Under the pieces are notes generated by a model, which saw only the letters and a list, made by a program, of their open reading frames with translations, made no database searches and was not told the DNA's origin. A stretch of 64,000 nt of DNA from Sphagnum compactum (Eukaryota; Bryophyta; Sphagnopsida; Sphagnales), in NCBI GenBank assembly GCA_965153455.1, contig OZ234494.1, positions 23,312,001 through 23,376,000 of the forward strand, read 5' to 3'. Shown here in pieces: positions 24,331 through 36,720 of the stretch. Made by a program: the position numbers and the translations under genes. Numbering within the stretch: the first letter of the stretch is position 1; each line of letters begins with the position of its first letter.

Positions 24331-24904
24331 AAGGAAAAATCCCATAAAAGGACCATATAGATGAAATGGAGACAAAAATTGGATGATACATGAAAACCTT
24401 TGCCATATTCATTAAACAAAATGGCAAGGGAAATTTGAACTCAGGATTGAAAATCCAAAGCTTCCCCATAAAATTAGCAAGCAATGACCACCGTATCAAG
24501 AGAACACAAACATGTGTATTCTTTGAATTGGGGTCATTGAGCTACATCTAACTTGCTACACGTAATTTGTGAGGGAACAATTTTACAAAACTTGTGTTGT
24601 ATTATAATAGAGCTTTGTTCTCTACATAATTTCAAATTCGTACTAGAAATTTCAATCTATGAGATTGTAGAGAAATCTCCACAACAACACTTCAAACATA
24701 AGACAACAATGAATACAATTGCAACCAGCATTGGGCACTTATCAGAAATGCACCAAATTAGCAACAGTTATTCAGGCAGCTCTTTTAAGATATGACCTCG
24801 AATCTTAAAATATCAAACAACCAGGTGTGATACATAAGCAGAGTTCTCAAAAAATCTGAGAATTCACAGTTTTTCGTGAAAACTGTCAATTCTTTGAAGG
24901 TGCC

Positions 24905-25080
24905 TGAAAAAACCAGAACCAAAGGTTCTTTGATTCTGAAAATTTTCAAAAAATCAGAAACAGAGGTTCTTTCATTCTGGAAATTTTTGAAAAACTGTAA
25001 CCGGACATTCTTTGACACCAGTTTTATAAAAGAAACCAAAACAAAGGTTTGCTTTCTAACTCTGGAAAAGACTGGAACCA
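24905..25080 (+). repeat. Dispersed CCAGAAC/GGTTCTTTGATTCTG repeat array
   Basis: About four units with AACCAGAACCAAAGGTTCTT and TTGATTCTGAAAATTTT are related to the intronic copy at 14478-14595. Confidence 0.55.
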
Positions 25081-25128
25081 ACAGCTATTAAAAAATCAAA
25101 CAACCACTCAACATTGGTTGTCACCTTA

Positions 25129-25285
25129 GGACAGTTGCTCGCAAAGTGTCAGACCCATGGCATTCATCACAAATAGCCATGACAAGCTGCTATGACTACC
25201 AAATGACTTTATCAACTCCAAATGGTGGGTGTAGTAGATAACCATGGAAGAGTCAGCCCAAAATTTCAGGCAAAATGCATCAAAT
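25129..25285. repeat. Dispersed repeat copy 1 (pairs with about 39470-39620)
   Basis: Shares with 39470-39620 a collinear series of blocks: AGTTGCTC(G/A)CAAA, TTCATCA(C/T)(A)AATAG, AAGCTGC(T/C)ATGACTACC, TGACTT(T/C)ATCA(A/G)CTCC, GTGGGT(G/A)TAG and TCAGGCAAA. By eye about 70% identical over about 150 bp. Confidence 0.6.
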
Positions 25286-25431
25286 GTTGAAATGTTTTAA
25301 GCCTCCATATTGTACAACCAGCCTAGGACATAAGTTAGCAACAAAACATATCCCTAACTCAGACCTCCATCAGAAATATTGAAACAACTAATAACCTCAA
25401 TATGCTAACAATACAATTGCAAAGACTTACC

Positions 25432-25571
25432 TGACAGGTGAAATTCAAAAGAATGGCTCCTTTCTTCAATGCTTGTCCAACCATGTACTTTCAGAAGTTG
25501 TGCCACTTCACGAACTCGCAGGGCACTTGGCTCGATGATACCATATATCCTTTGAACATAGGCTGACATTT
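25432..25571 (-). CDS. Possible orphan exon of unknown function
   Basis: On the minus strand ATG at 25571 opens a 47-codon frame (MSAYVQRIYGIIEPSALRV ... SHSFEFHLSG) that ends at a perfect plant donor, CAG|GTAAGT. The composition looks like real protein, and the C-terminal part faintly resembles the E motif that follows PPR repeats (a V-R-x-L-L...SxxFxFHxSG pattern). No upstream or downstream exon could be joined, and the frame has a stop upstream. It may be a pseudogene remnant or a chance open frame. Confidence 0.2.
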
Positions 25572-27633
25572 TCACTTCATGATGTGCGCCTTGTCAAGAT
25601 TCCTTGTCAGCAGATCACCACTAAGCTAATTGCTCTTCATAATTCTGTACTTTCTGTTCTACCAGAGAACATGAATCTACAGCAATACCTATTTTCTAAG
25701 TCAGTAGTCCAACAACAGGCAGTTCGTGCCTCTAGGAACTGGTCAGTTGCACCCACAAGACAGTCCCACATTTGTAAATAGCTGTGAAACCTGAACATCA
25801 GCAATCCTTATCTGAATTCATAACACTCAAACTAAAAATTATACAAATAATTCTGAATTCCTATGTAACAGGCACAGACATCACAAGCATCTGAAGTGCA
25901 GAAAAAAATTATAGGGGAAGTAAGATGCATGTAAAAATATCAATCACATTGCTAAACAAACAGTCAAGCGTAACTTGTAGCCAACTCAATGCAAAAGCTT
26001 TGGGATGGGTGTGAAGAGGAGGGTATGCTCACCATGGAATGCTCACCATTGTTGGACCCCTTCCTCTAAACCCTCCAAACACTGATTCATGACATGCTCT
26101 GCACCAAACTCAAAGTTGAAGCTCATTGAACCCACCAATCTGATTCTCCCTGGGATTCTGAAACAATATAAGAAGGCGCTGCAAACTCCAGTTGTAAACA
26201 AGACACGTGCCAGATAGACAGCTAGTCACCCAGGCTATAAACAGGTACCCACTGTGAAAGAGAAGAAGGCTGGAGGGCCTTCCTCTCAAAACATTTCTCT
26301 CCCCAGGCTAATCAAGTAAACAGGGCCAGTTGTTTGGTTGACCAATGGAAGTGGGTAAAAAATTGGAACACAATGATTCCTTGGGGAACAGCTCAATAGA
26401 AATTGCTGTTGGCAGATGCACAACTGGCCATTGGGAGTCAAGTTTGAGCCCAAGGTCAGGCCAGTGTAAAATGATTGCAGCAAACTTCAGGACACCACTT
26501 ATCATTCAGATGGATGCAGATGCTATCACTCCTCAGAATCCAAACAGGAATAAAGAGGCCAGTTCCTCTCCTAGGGAAGGCTTGCAAACTGTATCTGCAG
26601 AGGGGAAGAATACAGTAGCCCAGAAACATTCATTGTTCTTGCCCTCCTTAGGGGCATGTGGGTGGGAGTTTTCATAACCGCACTTCAAGAGGAAAAACAC
26701 GTCCTCTCCACATGCCAGCAAGCAGGCATGGATCCTACAAGAAGAACAACCAGTGGGTTGCCTTCCTTTTCTTTACCTGTAGGCGCCAACCAACAGCCAT
26801 GACCTCAGTACAAATGAGATGGCCAAAGTCCATAAGCCTTTCTTGCACGAAAAAAACACTACTTTTAAATCGAGTCTGTAGAGCACATGCATGTGCATGA
26901 TAGGGACTAAAACCAACAAAACACATGACAAAGGGCAGAGAAAGAGCTCACCTTGCATTCACATTCTCAAGAGAATTGACTAACCATCAATGAAGCTTCC
27001 CCATTCTCAAGACCTTGTTGAGAAAGCTCAGGCAGATGCAGCAAAAGAACTAACACAAAGAACACATGGAGCAGCCACCATTCAAGTAACAATCCCCCTC
27101 ACAAAGCCATGGAAACGGATGCAGGAAAAAAAACCATCTCTGGAATCCTCTTGTGAATTCTGACTCCCCATGGTCTGACCCCAACATCCAGGTGCTGCTC
27201 CAGTGATATATGCATGGGAAAGATGTGGCTCATGTGTTGAAGCATGTATGGAACAGCTCATTGGATCCAGATCCCAGATGCATGACCACAAGTGGTGAAG
27301 AATCTCAAATTCAGTTGAAGGCTATTACAACAAAACCTCTGAAGAACAGCGTCCAGGTTGACCAGCACATGTGCATAAACTCAATCCAAAACAGAACAAA
27401 ATAATTCCTTGAGAGCAAGTAAACACCGCGACAACTAGACCTGGCTCGATAACATCATGTTCATTTCTTCGCATTCATCTCACCCACCAGACCATCCAAT
27501 AACAGTTATACTCCAACATGCTTGGCATCCAGCCGTTGCAACTGAAATCATAAGATTCATAGAGCTCTCTCTGTCCATGCTGTTGAACATCAGATGTGAC
27601 TGATTGTGTGTCATCTCTTGAGGGAGGATATTC
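25572..27633. other. Non-coding stretch downstream of RZ-1
   Basis: The right-hand part should contain the RZ-1 3' UTR (that gene reads leftwards and stops at 27634). Nothing else was recognised; several short open frames here show no family resemblance. Confidence 0.55.
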
Positions 27634-28603
27634 TCAATCACGTTCATCATGAGAGGAACGGCCACCACCACTGGGGCGTTCACTGGGGCGGTCATAAGGG
27701 CCAGAGCGGTCTCGAGAACTTGTATGACGGTCACTGCCACCATTGTATCGGTCACCACCACCACTGCTGCGGCCACCATCCCTTTCACGATAGTCTGACT
27801 TCCCTTCTTTCCCATAGCCGCCACCATTTCTGCTGCGGTCACCACCTCCACTATAACGATCACCATAGCGATCACTACCACCACGATCTCCACTGCTGTA
27901 GCGACCTCCACCACTTCCATATCGATCTCCTCCACCATTACGATCACTGCACATCAACAGGAACACAGTTAGCAACCAAATGGACACCTCCATCCCTATG
28001 AATGCTTGTTTGGGCTAGTAGGACTGTCTTGTTATACCTTGCCGAGTCACTACCATAACGATCACGAGAAGAATAGCGGCCACCTCCACCACGGTCTCCT
28101 CCACCAGATGGGCATTCTCGAGCCCAATGACCAGGCTGCCCACACTTGAAACAGTCGCCTCCACCCCCACCGCCACCACGGTCTCTGCCTCCACCTCCAG
28201 AATAGCCACGATCACCTCCACCTCCGTCCCGTCCTTTTGGCTTTGCTCTATTGACAGTTATGGGGCGGCCATCAAGCTCCTTGCCATGCAGGCTCTCGAT
28301 GGCATCATCCATCGCACGTTCACTGCTAAAGTTGACAAAGCCAAAGCCGCGCGAATGTCCTGATTCCTTGTCCACAATCACCTGTTCAAGAGATGTGATG
28401 CGATGTGTGTGTGAGATCAGAAGTGTGGCTAGAAAAGAAATTTTCAACAAAAGAAGGAAGGAGAAATTGCAATGGTTAAGACATACCTTGGCTTCCAGTA
28501 CACTGCCGAATGGACGGAATGCCTCCTCTAGTCCTTTATCAGTGGTACTCCATGATAATCCTCCTACAAAGCACCTAAACTCCTCTGGTTCCACCTCTGC
28601 CAT
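27634..28603 (-). CDS. RZ-1: RZ-1-type glycine-rich RNA-binding protein (RRM + CCHC zinc knuckle)
   Basis: Three minus-strand exons: 28603-28487, 28381-28038 and 27946-27634, giving about 257 aa. The RRM occupies residues about 9-85 with RNP2 CFVGGL (11-16) and RNP1 RGFGFVNF in exon 2. A Gly/Arg-rich linker follows, then a CCHC knuckle, [16 protein letters not shown] long Gly/Arg/Asp/Ser-rich tail ([15 protein letters not shown]-type repeats) ends in HDERD. This order is that of plant RZ-1 nuclear RNA-binding proteins, which bind RNA and influence splicing and cold responses. The zinc knuckle and tail most resemble RZ-1A. The start ATG is the first and matches the family N-terminus. Intron 1 is exactly 105 nt and stopless (see findings). 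Telo-box-like motifs lie upstream. Confidence 0.92.
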
Positions 28604-29175
28604 GGATCCTCACTGCGATGCCAACCCTAAATCCCCTCTTCTGTCAACCGTCAACAAGGGTTTGAAGACCAAAACATGGAATCCTCCTAAGCAAAAAAAG
28701 AAAAGAAAAGATCTTGATGCCATACAAAGCTCCATACTAGAAAACCTACTGGAAGCCACGAAGCAAGAAAAGAAAAAAAGGAAAGCAACAAGATTTTCCT
28801 CACCAGAAGAAAGTGCAAACCCTAATGCAAGCAAGCCTTGTACGGTACCTCAAGAGCCACATCTTGAGGTTCTCTCGCAACACACAACACCGAAAAGATA
28901 AAAAAGAGGGCATAGACTATTTTCATTTCATTACCACGCGCTCGAAGGCCGTGCAAAAATTTGTACGATTTGATTTCGTGAACACCACCACCACCACCGC
29001 CTTCGAGGTCGTCCGAGATTCCACACTAGGATCTAAAACTTCTGAACTCTTTCTCCACCAAAACTCGGATGCTTTTCTCTTCGGCACAATCAACGCAACA
29101 GGAAACTTTCTGCCGCCGCTACCTCCACTCAAAAGACAAGCTGCAAAACGGCAGCGCAAGATCTCGCAGCGCTAA
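28604..29175 (-). promoter_or_regulatory. RZ-1 5' region with telo-box-like motifs
   Basis: Two AACCCTAA(A/T) motifs lie on the plus strand at about 28623-28632 and 28818-28827 (20 and 215 bp upstream of the RZ-1 start). Telo-boxes are known in promoters of plant translation and RNA-processing genes. Both strands are unusually open here, including a plus-strand Lys-rich frame of 100 codons from 28602; I judge that frame most likely non-coding. Confidence 0.4.
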
Positions 29176-30476
29176 TAGAAGAGAGAGGAAGCGGCGATGG
29201 CGCTGAAAGACAACGATTGCGAGCAAGAGGAGCGCGCGCTCACTCTGGATGAAAACGACGACTCTTCGGATGAACTGAGGATGAACAACGCGTCAATCTG
29301 GATGAAAAGACCATTCTCCGAAGAATAGAGGATGAATACCACATCAAGTGGATGCTAAAGAGAACCTATTCATCCACTTGGGACGGTTCGCTCTCTCTCT
29401 CTCTCTCCTCTTCCTTTCTTACAGGATTGTTCTTGTCATGTACCTCGGAGATTCGTCCGTCTGCGCTAAAGATCTCGCATTGTCTCTACCAGTAAGAAGA
29501 AGAATAGGTCAGAAGAGGTGCTTATGCAATGATTTGAGTTCATGATTTTAAAAAATTCTTTCTTATTTTTTCCAGTTTCTTTTGCTGTCAGTTTCATCAA
29601 GGGATCTCTTCCTACTGACATTAATGAAAAGAGACTCTAATCTGCATGAAGAATGGCAATTAACAAGTTCTTTTCCCCCTTGAAGTACAAGTGCTGGGGG
29701 ATCAACCTTCCATGCTCCTCCATTACTACACCCATTGTCCAAGTCCTGGATTGCCTAGGTGAAGCTCAGCTCCCCATCCTCATTGCTTTCATCAACCCAG
29801 AAAATCCATTAAGGACTGACAACCCAAAGACATCATCATCTTCTCAAAAACATTGCTGAGGACAGAATCTCTGCAATGTAAATTGCCAGGTGAGCTCCCT
29901 AGTGAAAACCCAAACACTCAAAAGAAATCCTGAACAATAGTATGACCAAAACTTGGTACAATGGAAAGACACTGACAGCATGGGTATGAACCCTACTTTT
30001 CCATTTGTCAAATTGTCAAGAGAAAGACCCACATTTTGCAAACTGTGGTGGCAATCCTGATCAAAGCTTCAGCAGGCAGGTTCAAATTACTTTACAACGA
30101 AGAGAAGCAGAGGCATTAAGAATGGGTTCTTTCCCTTGACACTGGCTGCTGACTTTTGCAGTTGGATCTTGCCTCAAGCTAATTATGCTTCCCTCGAGTT
30201 TCCAAACACTCTTTGAAAAGTCCAATCTCTGACTGATGACATTGATCATCAACAAAGTATAATGCAATGCAACAAAAACACAACAAAAGAAGAGAAAACC
30301 ATCCTGAACAAAATTGATTCTGCAATAGGTGTGAGAAAAGCTAACTCCCACCCCTAATCTTCTGAACCCTAAACCCTAAACGCCACCAGAGTCCTATAAT
30401 GTGTAATCTCCAAAGAAAGCAACCTAGAACTGTCTAGAACATCTAGATACTGAATGCCTTGGAAATTTAGACAATG
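29176..30476. other. Intergenic region between DUF641 gene and RZ-1
   Basis: Holds the DUF641 gene 3' UTR at its right end and the distal RZ-1 upstream region at the left. A short telomere-like stretch (two CCCTAAA units) is at about 30364-30380. No gene was recognised. Confidence 0.6.
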
Positions 30477-33400
30477 TCATTGGTGATTACTGCCACAGAA
30501 AACTTGGCTCTTGATGGTTTGGCGATTCACAACGAAGCCCGGATTGACCATGACCAACACTTTGGACCGAGTGCGTCCTTCCTCAAGTTTTGTCACATGT
30601 TCCATGTATCGAGGATCGAAATCTGCTGCTGGAGCTACTCGGAAGAGAGTAACCATTGGATCAAATGAGAAGGCGAGATGGTGTACAAGCCACACTGATT
30701 TGACAGCATTGAAGAAAGCTGCCATCAGAACTACTGGCATGTCCATGGTGGTGATCTTCCCAAGCTGAGAAAGCACCAATTCCATCCTCATGACAAGAAA
30801 TCGATGGAAATTTGCACTCACAACCACTGCTTGTGCCTTTCCTAATGTCTTCTCTATGCCTGCCCACTCTTGTTTCTTGAGATTCTGAAATGCTTTGTAG
30901 CAGGTTTGGCGGAGCACACCAGGGTCAAATGTGTTGCTGGTTCCATTCGGCTCAAAGCTCACATTCTCAAAATTCTCAAACATGACTTGATTGAGAAATG
31001 CCTCAAAGTAGAGAATGATCGCAGCGCGTGGTATGTGATTCACCCATTGCCCCACTTTCTGTTGCTTCAGGAGATTGAATATAACTTCAGTTGCTGATTC
31101 ACCACATTCACGAAGATAATGACAGATGACTTGCGTCAACTTCCTCACACTCACTTTTGCATCCTGAACTGTCTTTGAGAAGAGTTGCAATGTTAGTTCC
31201 AAATGTGAAAATCCATGACCCATGTTTGGATCCATAGCAGCAGCAGCAGTGGAGGCAGGAGCCATGTCTCTTCTTCCATTGACATGTACAGGGATGTCAA
31301 GAGGTTGCAATTCAGGGTCTTCTTCCATCTGCTCCCGATGCAAACTCACTTGGAGTTCAAGGTCTTGACATCGCAGTTGCAGCTCAGAGCATTTCTCGTT
31401 GAGGATTTCCATTGCTGACTGCAATGCTCGCACCTCATTCACTGCTGTCTCTCGCTTCTTGTTGGCTTGCTCTAGTTTGTACCGAAGAGTCTTTATTGTG
31501 TAGTCCAGGACTTTGATTGAGTCTGAATCTGCTCGACGGCTCCCAATTTCAGATTGGTATGAGTCTGTCAGCTTCACTGCCTTCTTCTTACCCCAGTGCA
31601 AGAAGCTGAAAAACTTATGATGGTGGTGTTGGCTCTGAGATCCGGATGTTGTTGGTTGTTTTGGGGTCAAGCGCTTGCCATCCAATTGTGATGGAATCTC
31701 AGGTGAATCAGTGAAAGATCCTACAGCAGTGTGTGTGAACCCATCAAGAAGAAGAGCAGTCACAAACAACACACTTTCAAAAACCATGTGTCTTGTTGGT
31801 CCAGAAGACAGTAGAAGCAACAGCTACCGCACACTACAAAAGGCAGCAAGCAGAAGACAACAAGTGCAAAAGGAAAATACAGAACTCTTGACAAAGTTGA
31901 GAAATCAGAGCTAACCTCCTGTTGATCTGTCTCTGTCGAGAGCTGGAGTAACTGTAGACTGGCCACCATTGCAACCTGCCCATGTGGGCACAGGAGGTGT
32001 TGCTGTGGAGTTCTTGCCACGAAGGCCATGGCCTGATCGTCCTCTACTCCCCATTGTGTTTCCAATGATCCCCATCATTGCGCTTTGAGCATCCAGCTTC
32101 AGGCTTGACAACCCTGGTGACTTGGCATGGAGGGGCTTCTTCCAACCCATGCGAGGTGACCGATCGGCAGCAGATACTGGTGACAATTGTCGCTCCCTGT
32201 GATGGTGATGATGACGATGATGATGATTATGCTGCTGATGACGGTGGTGCTGATGATCCCACATGTGCTGTTGCAGTCCCTCTCCTGCACTCTCACCCTT
32301 GGGACTCAATCTTACCTGGGGCGGTGGTGGAGAGCTGTGAAGAGCCCCTGTAGCATGTTTTGCAGGAAACATGGTGATGGGTGATAATGGTGGGTCCCTC
32401 AGATTCTTCATTGCTTTCGCCAGATCCGGGCTCAAAGCAAGCTGCAAAATTTGAGGACTCATAGCACTGAACTGCTGTGGAATCCTTGGACTCATCGTTG
32501 TATTTACAACTTGTGGAAAATTGGAGCTTGTTGTTCCATTCATGGAACCAATTTTTGGACTGCATCCTGCTGCAGCCATGTGTGAATGCAGATTGTTTGC
32601 TGGACTCGGGCTCCTGATTGTATACATAGAGTTTTGTGGGCTGCTGCTACTAAGATGTTGAATTGGAAGCTGGATGCTGCCATTTCCTGCTTCATCCTGG
32701 ATGCTGTAATCCCGAAGAGGTGTGCTGTTTCTGGGACTCATGATGTTGATGTTGTTGTTATTGTTGTTACTGAATGGATTATGGAGACCATTCACCACTG
32801 CCGCTGCATTGCTGTGTCTCACAGGAACAACAAACTCCTCATCCAAGGAATTTTCATCTGGGTGAACCTCTTTCCACACACTCACGGAATCATAATCCAT
32901 GTCTGCTGGGTGCTGCAGCAGCACATCTGGTTGATACTCTGTGCTCCTTCGATTCAGATCCTTGTTGCTGTAGACTGATGATGGGTTTCTGTAGCTCTGG
33001 AGAGAAAAACCACCCACCAACACAAATCACACAACAATTCACCACAACCCATCTGCACGCACGCACGCACACAAGAAAAGTCTGGCATTGTGCATCAATC
33101 TAGAGCTGGACAATGAAGCTCTGCCACCCTCAACCGTTGTTAGCAAGGCGGCCATGAATTCTTTCTCAAAGCCACAGCAGCTCGGAAACTACACAAGAGG
33201 AGAGAGGCGGATTTACTGTTTCATTGGAGAGAACGGGAGTGAAGATGGGGTATTCGAAAGTCCGAGGAGGAGTGAGACGACGTGCGCGACGAGCTGCTGC
33301 TCGATTGTCTCCTCCTCTGCTGTCTCCTACTGCTGCTGATGCACCACCTTCCTGCAAACCTACACGTACATCAAGTGCACAAACACCGGCAGATGGAGGA

Positions 33401-33582
33401 GAAGGCGACACAGCAGAGATCTCCACCTCTTCTGCAGGAATAGAGTCTTCTTCTTCTTCTTCTTCTTCTTCTGACACATTCTTCTTATCATCATCATGAT
33501 CTCGAACACATCCACCAGCTCCACTACACACGACTCTAGCAGCAGCAGCCGCAGAAGAAGAAGAAGAAGAAGATCTCCCCAT
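30477..33582 (-). CDS. DUF641 protein, GIL1/IRKI family, with long Ser-Pro-rich N-terminus
   Basis: Three minus-strand exons: 33582 to about 33370, 32996-31916 and 31720-30477, about 845 aa. The C-terminal half holds the DUF641 region: HLELTLQLFSKTVQDAK, an extended helical core with WVNHIPRAA and FEAFLNQVMF, and the end motif VNPGFVVNRQTIKSQVF. In Arabidopsis GIL1 and IRKI the comparable tail is a PGF...G...I.S.V pattern. A coiled coil (residues about 470-540, KTLRYKLEQANKKR) precedes it. The family acts in light-dependent gravitropism and receptor-kinase signalling. The N-terminal 430 residues are disordered-looking: poly-Ser, poly-Glu, a His-rich stretch, an Asn run and more than ten Ser-Pro motifs. 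Exon 1 has two possible donors (33370 or 33364), so its end is uncertain by 2 residues. The acidic N-terminus comes from a GAA repeat. Confidence 0.85.
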
Positions 33583-34150
33583 AACTAAGACTGTTGTCTA
33601 GCTCTCCTTGGAACTTCGACGACAAACAGACGGACAGACGGAGGGCAGGGCAGGCAGAAGCAGCAACAGCCACAGAAAGAGTTTGACTATTGAAATGCGC
33701 AGCAGAAACAGCTAAAACTCAGAGCGAGCGAGAGCGCGCATTTCACACTTCATGGTGCACAAAGCTCCACAGCTACTACAATTAGTGAGCATCATAACTA
33801 CTGCAACAAAGAGAGAGCATACTGGGAGCTCTCTTAATTGTTCTGGCAAACGACATTCCCGCGAGAGAGAGCGAGAGAGCGAGATTGTCGCGAGAGCTTT
33901 GTGGAGGAGATGCAGCTTTGCGGCCATCGTGAGCGAGCGCCGTCTTTCTCGGCAACAGCAAGCAAGCAAGCAAGCTAAGGCCAAAAATCCCTTAATACCA
34001 TATCTTTTGTCTGCGTGTGTGTGCGAGGCAGAATGCTTATAAAAGCGTGCATTAATGAAGAAGCTCGTGATGTGCGTCCGTGTTTGTGGGTGTGTGTGCG
34101 CATTCAATTGTGAGCCCCATGCATTCCAACTGTTTGTCATCAATTGAACT
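33583..34150 (-). promoter_or_regulatory. Probable 5' UTR and proximal promoter of the DUF641 gene
   Basis: GA-rich sequence (GAGAGAGCGAGAGAGCGAG at about 33863-33885) and a TTTATAAG-like element on the minus strand at about 34034-34042. No TSS evidence exists. Confidence 0.35.
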
Positions 34151-36700
34151 CGTGTTTTTTGGGAGGCTGATTGTATATCAAATCAATTGCCATCATTTTG
34201 TTGGCTGGATTGGGTTTTTGCTCAACTGTTTTTTTTTTTTTCATTTTTAAATTTAAATTTTTAATTTTTAAAAAAAATTCTTAATTTAAAAAATATATAT
34301 ATTTGAATTTTAAATTTATAATTTTTTTCTACTCTTTTGCTTCAGGCACAGCACAAATTGTTTATTAATAGGTTATAACGTTTATTATTATTATTATTAT
34401 TCTTTTGGGTTAGTGTTTAAAGATTGATAACTTACTTGGATGATAATAAGGTCATCCAAATAGGTTATTAGATTTTTCAAAATTCAATAATAGATGATTA
34501 TCAAATTTATCAAAAAAAATTAAAAAAAAGGCTCATTATAGGTTATTAATAACCAACTTATAATCGAGTTTATAATTGGGTCAAAATTCAATAATTGAAT
34601 TAACATTGCTTAGAACTTAGTTTTGGTTTGGTTGATAAAAGCCAAATTGGAATTGGGTTTAATTTTTGGAATTAATTATAGAACTAGAAGGAAAATTTTC
34701 TTTTGAAGAATTGGACCCATAACCAAATTGGAAATTGGGTCTAAATTTTGGAATTAGTTATATCTCAAGATAGAATTTATTTTTTTTTGAAAAATTGAAC
34801 CCGAAAAACCGAATCCCAATTTCATTTGTTTGTGGAGCTGGAACTAAAAGTAGAACCAATACTTTTGAAAAAAAAATTGAAAAAAAAAAAAAGACTAAAG
34901 TTGAAGGCTAATTAGAGATTAACTAATGGAATTAACCATTGTTTTGGAATTTGGGTTTCTCAGAACTGAACCAAAATTAGGTCTAATTTCAAAATTGAAA
35001 CTGAAACCAAATTTCTTTAAAGAAAAAATTGAACCTAAAACTGAAACCAGAATTTTTCTAATTTAAAAAAAAAAAACTGAAACCAAAGGTTCTTCATAAA
35101 AGTCAAGAACTTTAAACATGAGTTTAATTAGGTGCAACTTATTGAGAAATTAAAACATGGGTTTAAGAAGTTGCAACTTAATCTAAAAATTAAGAAGGAA
35201 ATGCAAGTTTGTTTTTGCTCAAGTGCTTTTTGTTTGAAATATAGAACAAACATGCGAGAGAGAGAGAGAGAGAGAGAGACACACAGACAGACAGACAGAC
35301 AGACAATCATTTTACATATATTATGAATGAATTAGGAATACAAGCAAAGGAAAAAACTGCTTAAGGAAAACCATGGGTTTAAGAAGTTGCAACTCTACAA
35401 AAATTTAAGAAGTAACTTAGATGCAAGTATGTTGCGGTCAAATGCTTTCTAGTTTCCAATTTTTGCTACAAATGAAGGGAGGTTTTTTTCTCCCCCCCTC
35501 AAATTTATGTTGTAGCATTGGTTGTGATCAACCATAAGAAGATCTAACCAGATTAGGAAGTTCCTAATGTAATTTTAAAAATTAAAGCAAGCCAAAATCT
35601 TCTTACCCAAATGAAGGGTTTATAAGAAGATACAACTAAGAGTAGTTCCCACCCATATCCCCTATCTCTCACATTCAAGATTGCTTACTTACTATTTTTC
35701 AAGTTTCACCCATAAGCATGAAAACGGAGACAATAAAAGATGAAAGATCATGGGGGGTTCAATCATTTATCTTGCCAATCAAGACAATTGTTACATTTTG
35801 CAGAGTCTTTTGCAAGCACAACATCCTATGCACATTTACTGACTTCAAAATGATTTTATTACCCAAAATCCACATAAAACTTGACTACGTACTCTTCATT
35901 CAAAACATATTGAGCAAGCAAGGCACCAAAATAGGGGATGATGACTCCTAAGCAAGAAGATTAAGCGAGTTGATGCAAGTTTTGCTTTACTCCAGTGTTT
36001 CCTAATTTCCAATCCTGGCTTGAAAAGCAATGCAATGCAACATCTTCTAAATTCTTAGGCAATGGGTTTCAGAAGTTGGAACTTCATCTAAAAATTAAGA
36101 AGTAAGTCCATGCAAGTTTGTTTTGCTCAACTGTTTTCTTATTTCCAAATCATTGCTGCAATCAAGCAAATCTCAAGCAAAACATGGGATTTAAGAAGTT
36201 GCTTACCTAGTTAATCTGCCTTTACTATATCTGGCTGGCTACCCATAACTGCAATCTAATATCTTCCCTGCAGAAGAATGCCAAGTAAGTAGATGCAAGT
36301 TTTGTTTTGCACCACTGTTTTTAAATTTCCGACGTTTCCTGCAGGCAACCAAATTAAGAGCTAAACACGGGATCAAGAAGTAGTTAAGTTAGCTTATATT
36401 TGCAATAACTGTAATCATTTTCATTGATGGGTTTTCTTTTCTTTGTATCAAATGGACTTGGGGTTGCTTACACCATGTTTTTCTCTCTTTTTCATATGGA
36501 AAAAAGTGTTAAAAAATCTTTTAACACTTTTCAAACCAAAGCATAGAATGAGGATTTGTCAAAAGAAAAAACACATGCAAGTTTATTAGCTCTGCCTGTA
36601 AGGAAGGACAAGACTCCAGAGACCAATGTAGTTCTTCATCGGGTCCCATATTTTGAGGAATGTCACCAGGTGTTTTTGAACTATGAGCTCATTTTTTTGG
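34150..36700. other. AT-rich intergenic DNA with diverged ~100-300 bp repeats
   Basis: Five or six loose copies of a block with AAGAAGTTGCAACT, TAAAAATTAAGAAG, ATGCAAGT(T/A)TG and (T/C)TTCC(A/G)A landmarks occur at about 35156, 35375, 35965, 36065, 36185 and 36295. At about 34620-35095 a GAAACTGAAACCA-type array and an AAATTGG(A)AATTGGGT repeat are seen. A GA/ACAG microsatellite lies at 35252-35306. No gene was recognised. Confidence 0.55.
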
Positions 36701-36720
36701 AGACGTCATGTAAACATTTT

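Larger units (their letters stand above)
20540..25430. other. AT-rich gene desert
   Basis: No conserved protein reading frame, RNA gene or intact mobile element was recognised across about 4.9 kb. It includes a degenerate repeat with about 60-bp spacing at 23960-24330 and a CCAGAAC-type array at 24905-25080. Confidence 0.6.

Noticed and set aside
27606-28001. His-rich plus-strand frame ([11 protein letters not shown]-type)
   Set aside because: Direct complement of the Gly/Arg/Asp-rich tail of RZ-1, a predictable shadow.
28251-28901. Plus-strand 216-codon frame antisense to RZ-1
   Set aside because: Most of it mirrors the glycine-rich coding strand. The Lys-rich part after 28602 has no family resemblance or splice partner, so it is kept only as a note.
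30362-30382. Telomeric repeat tract
   Set aside because: Only two CCCTAAA units; too short for an interstitial telomere.
33200-33500. Plus-strand Ser-rich frame opposite the DUF641 N-terminus
   Set aside because: Antisense of poly-Glu and poly-Ser coding sequence.
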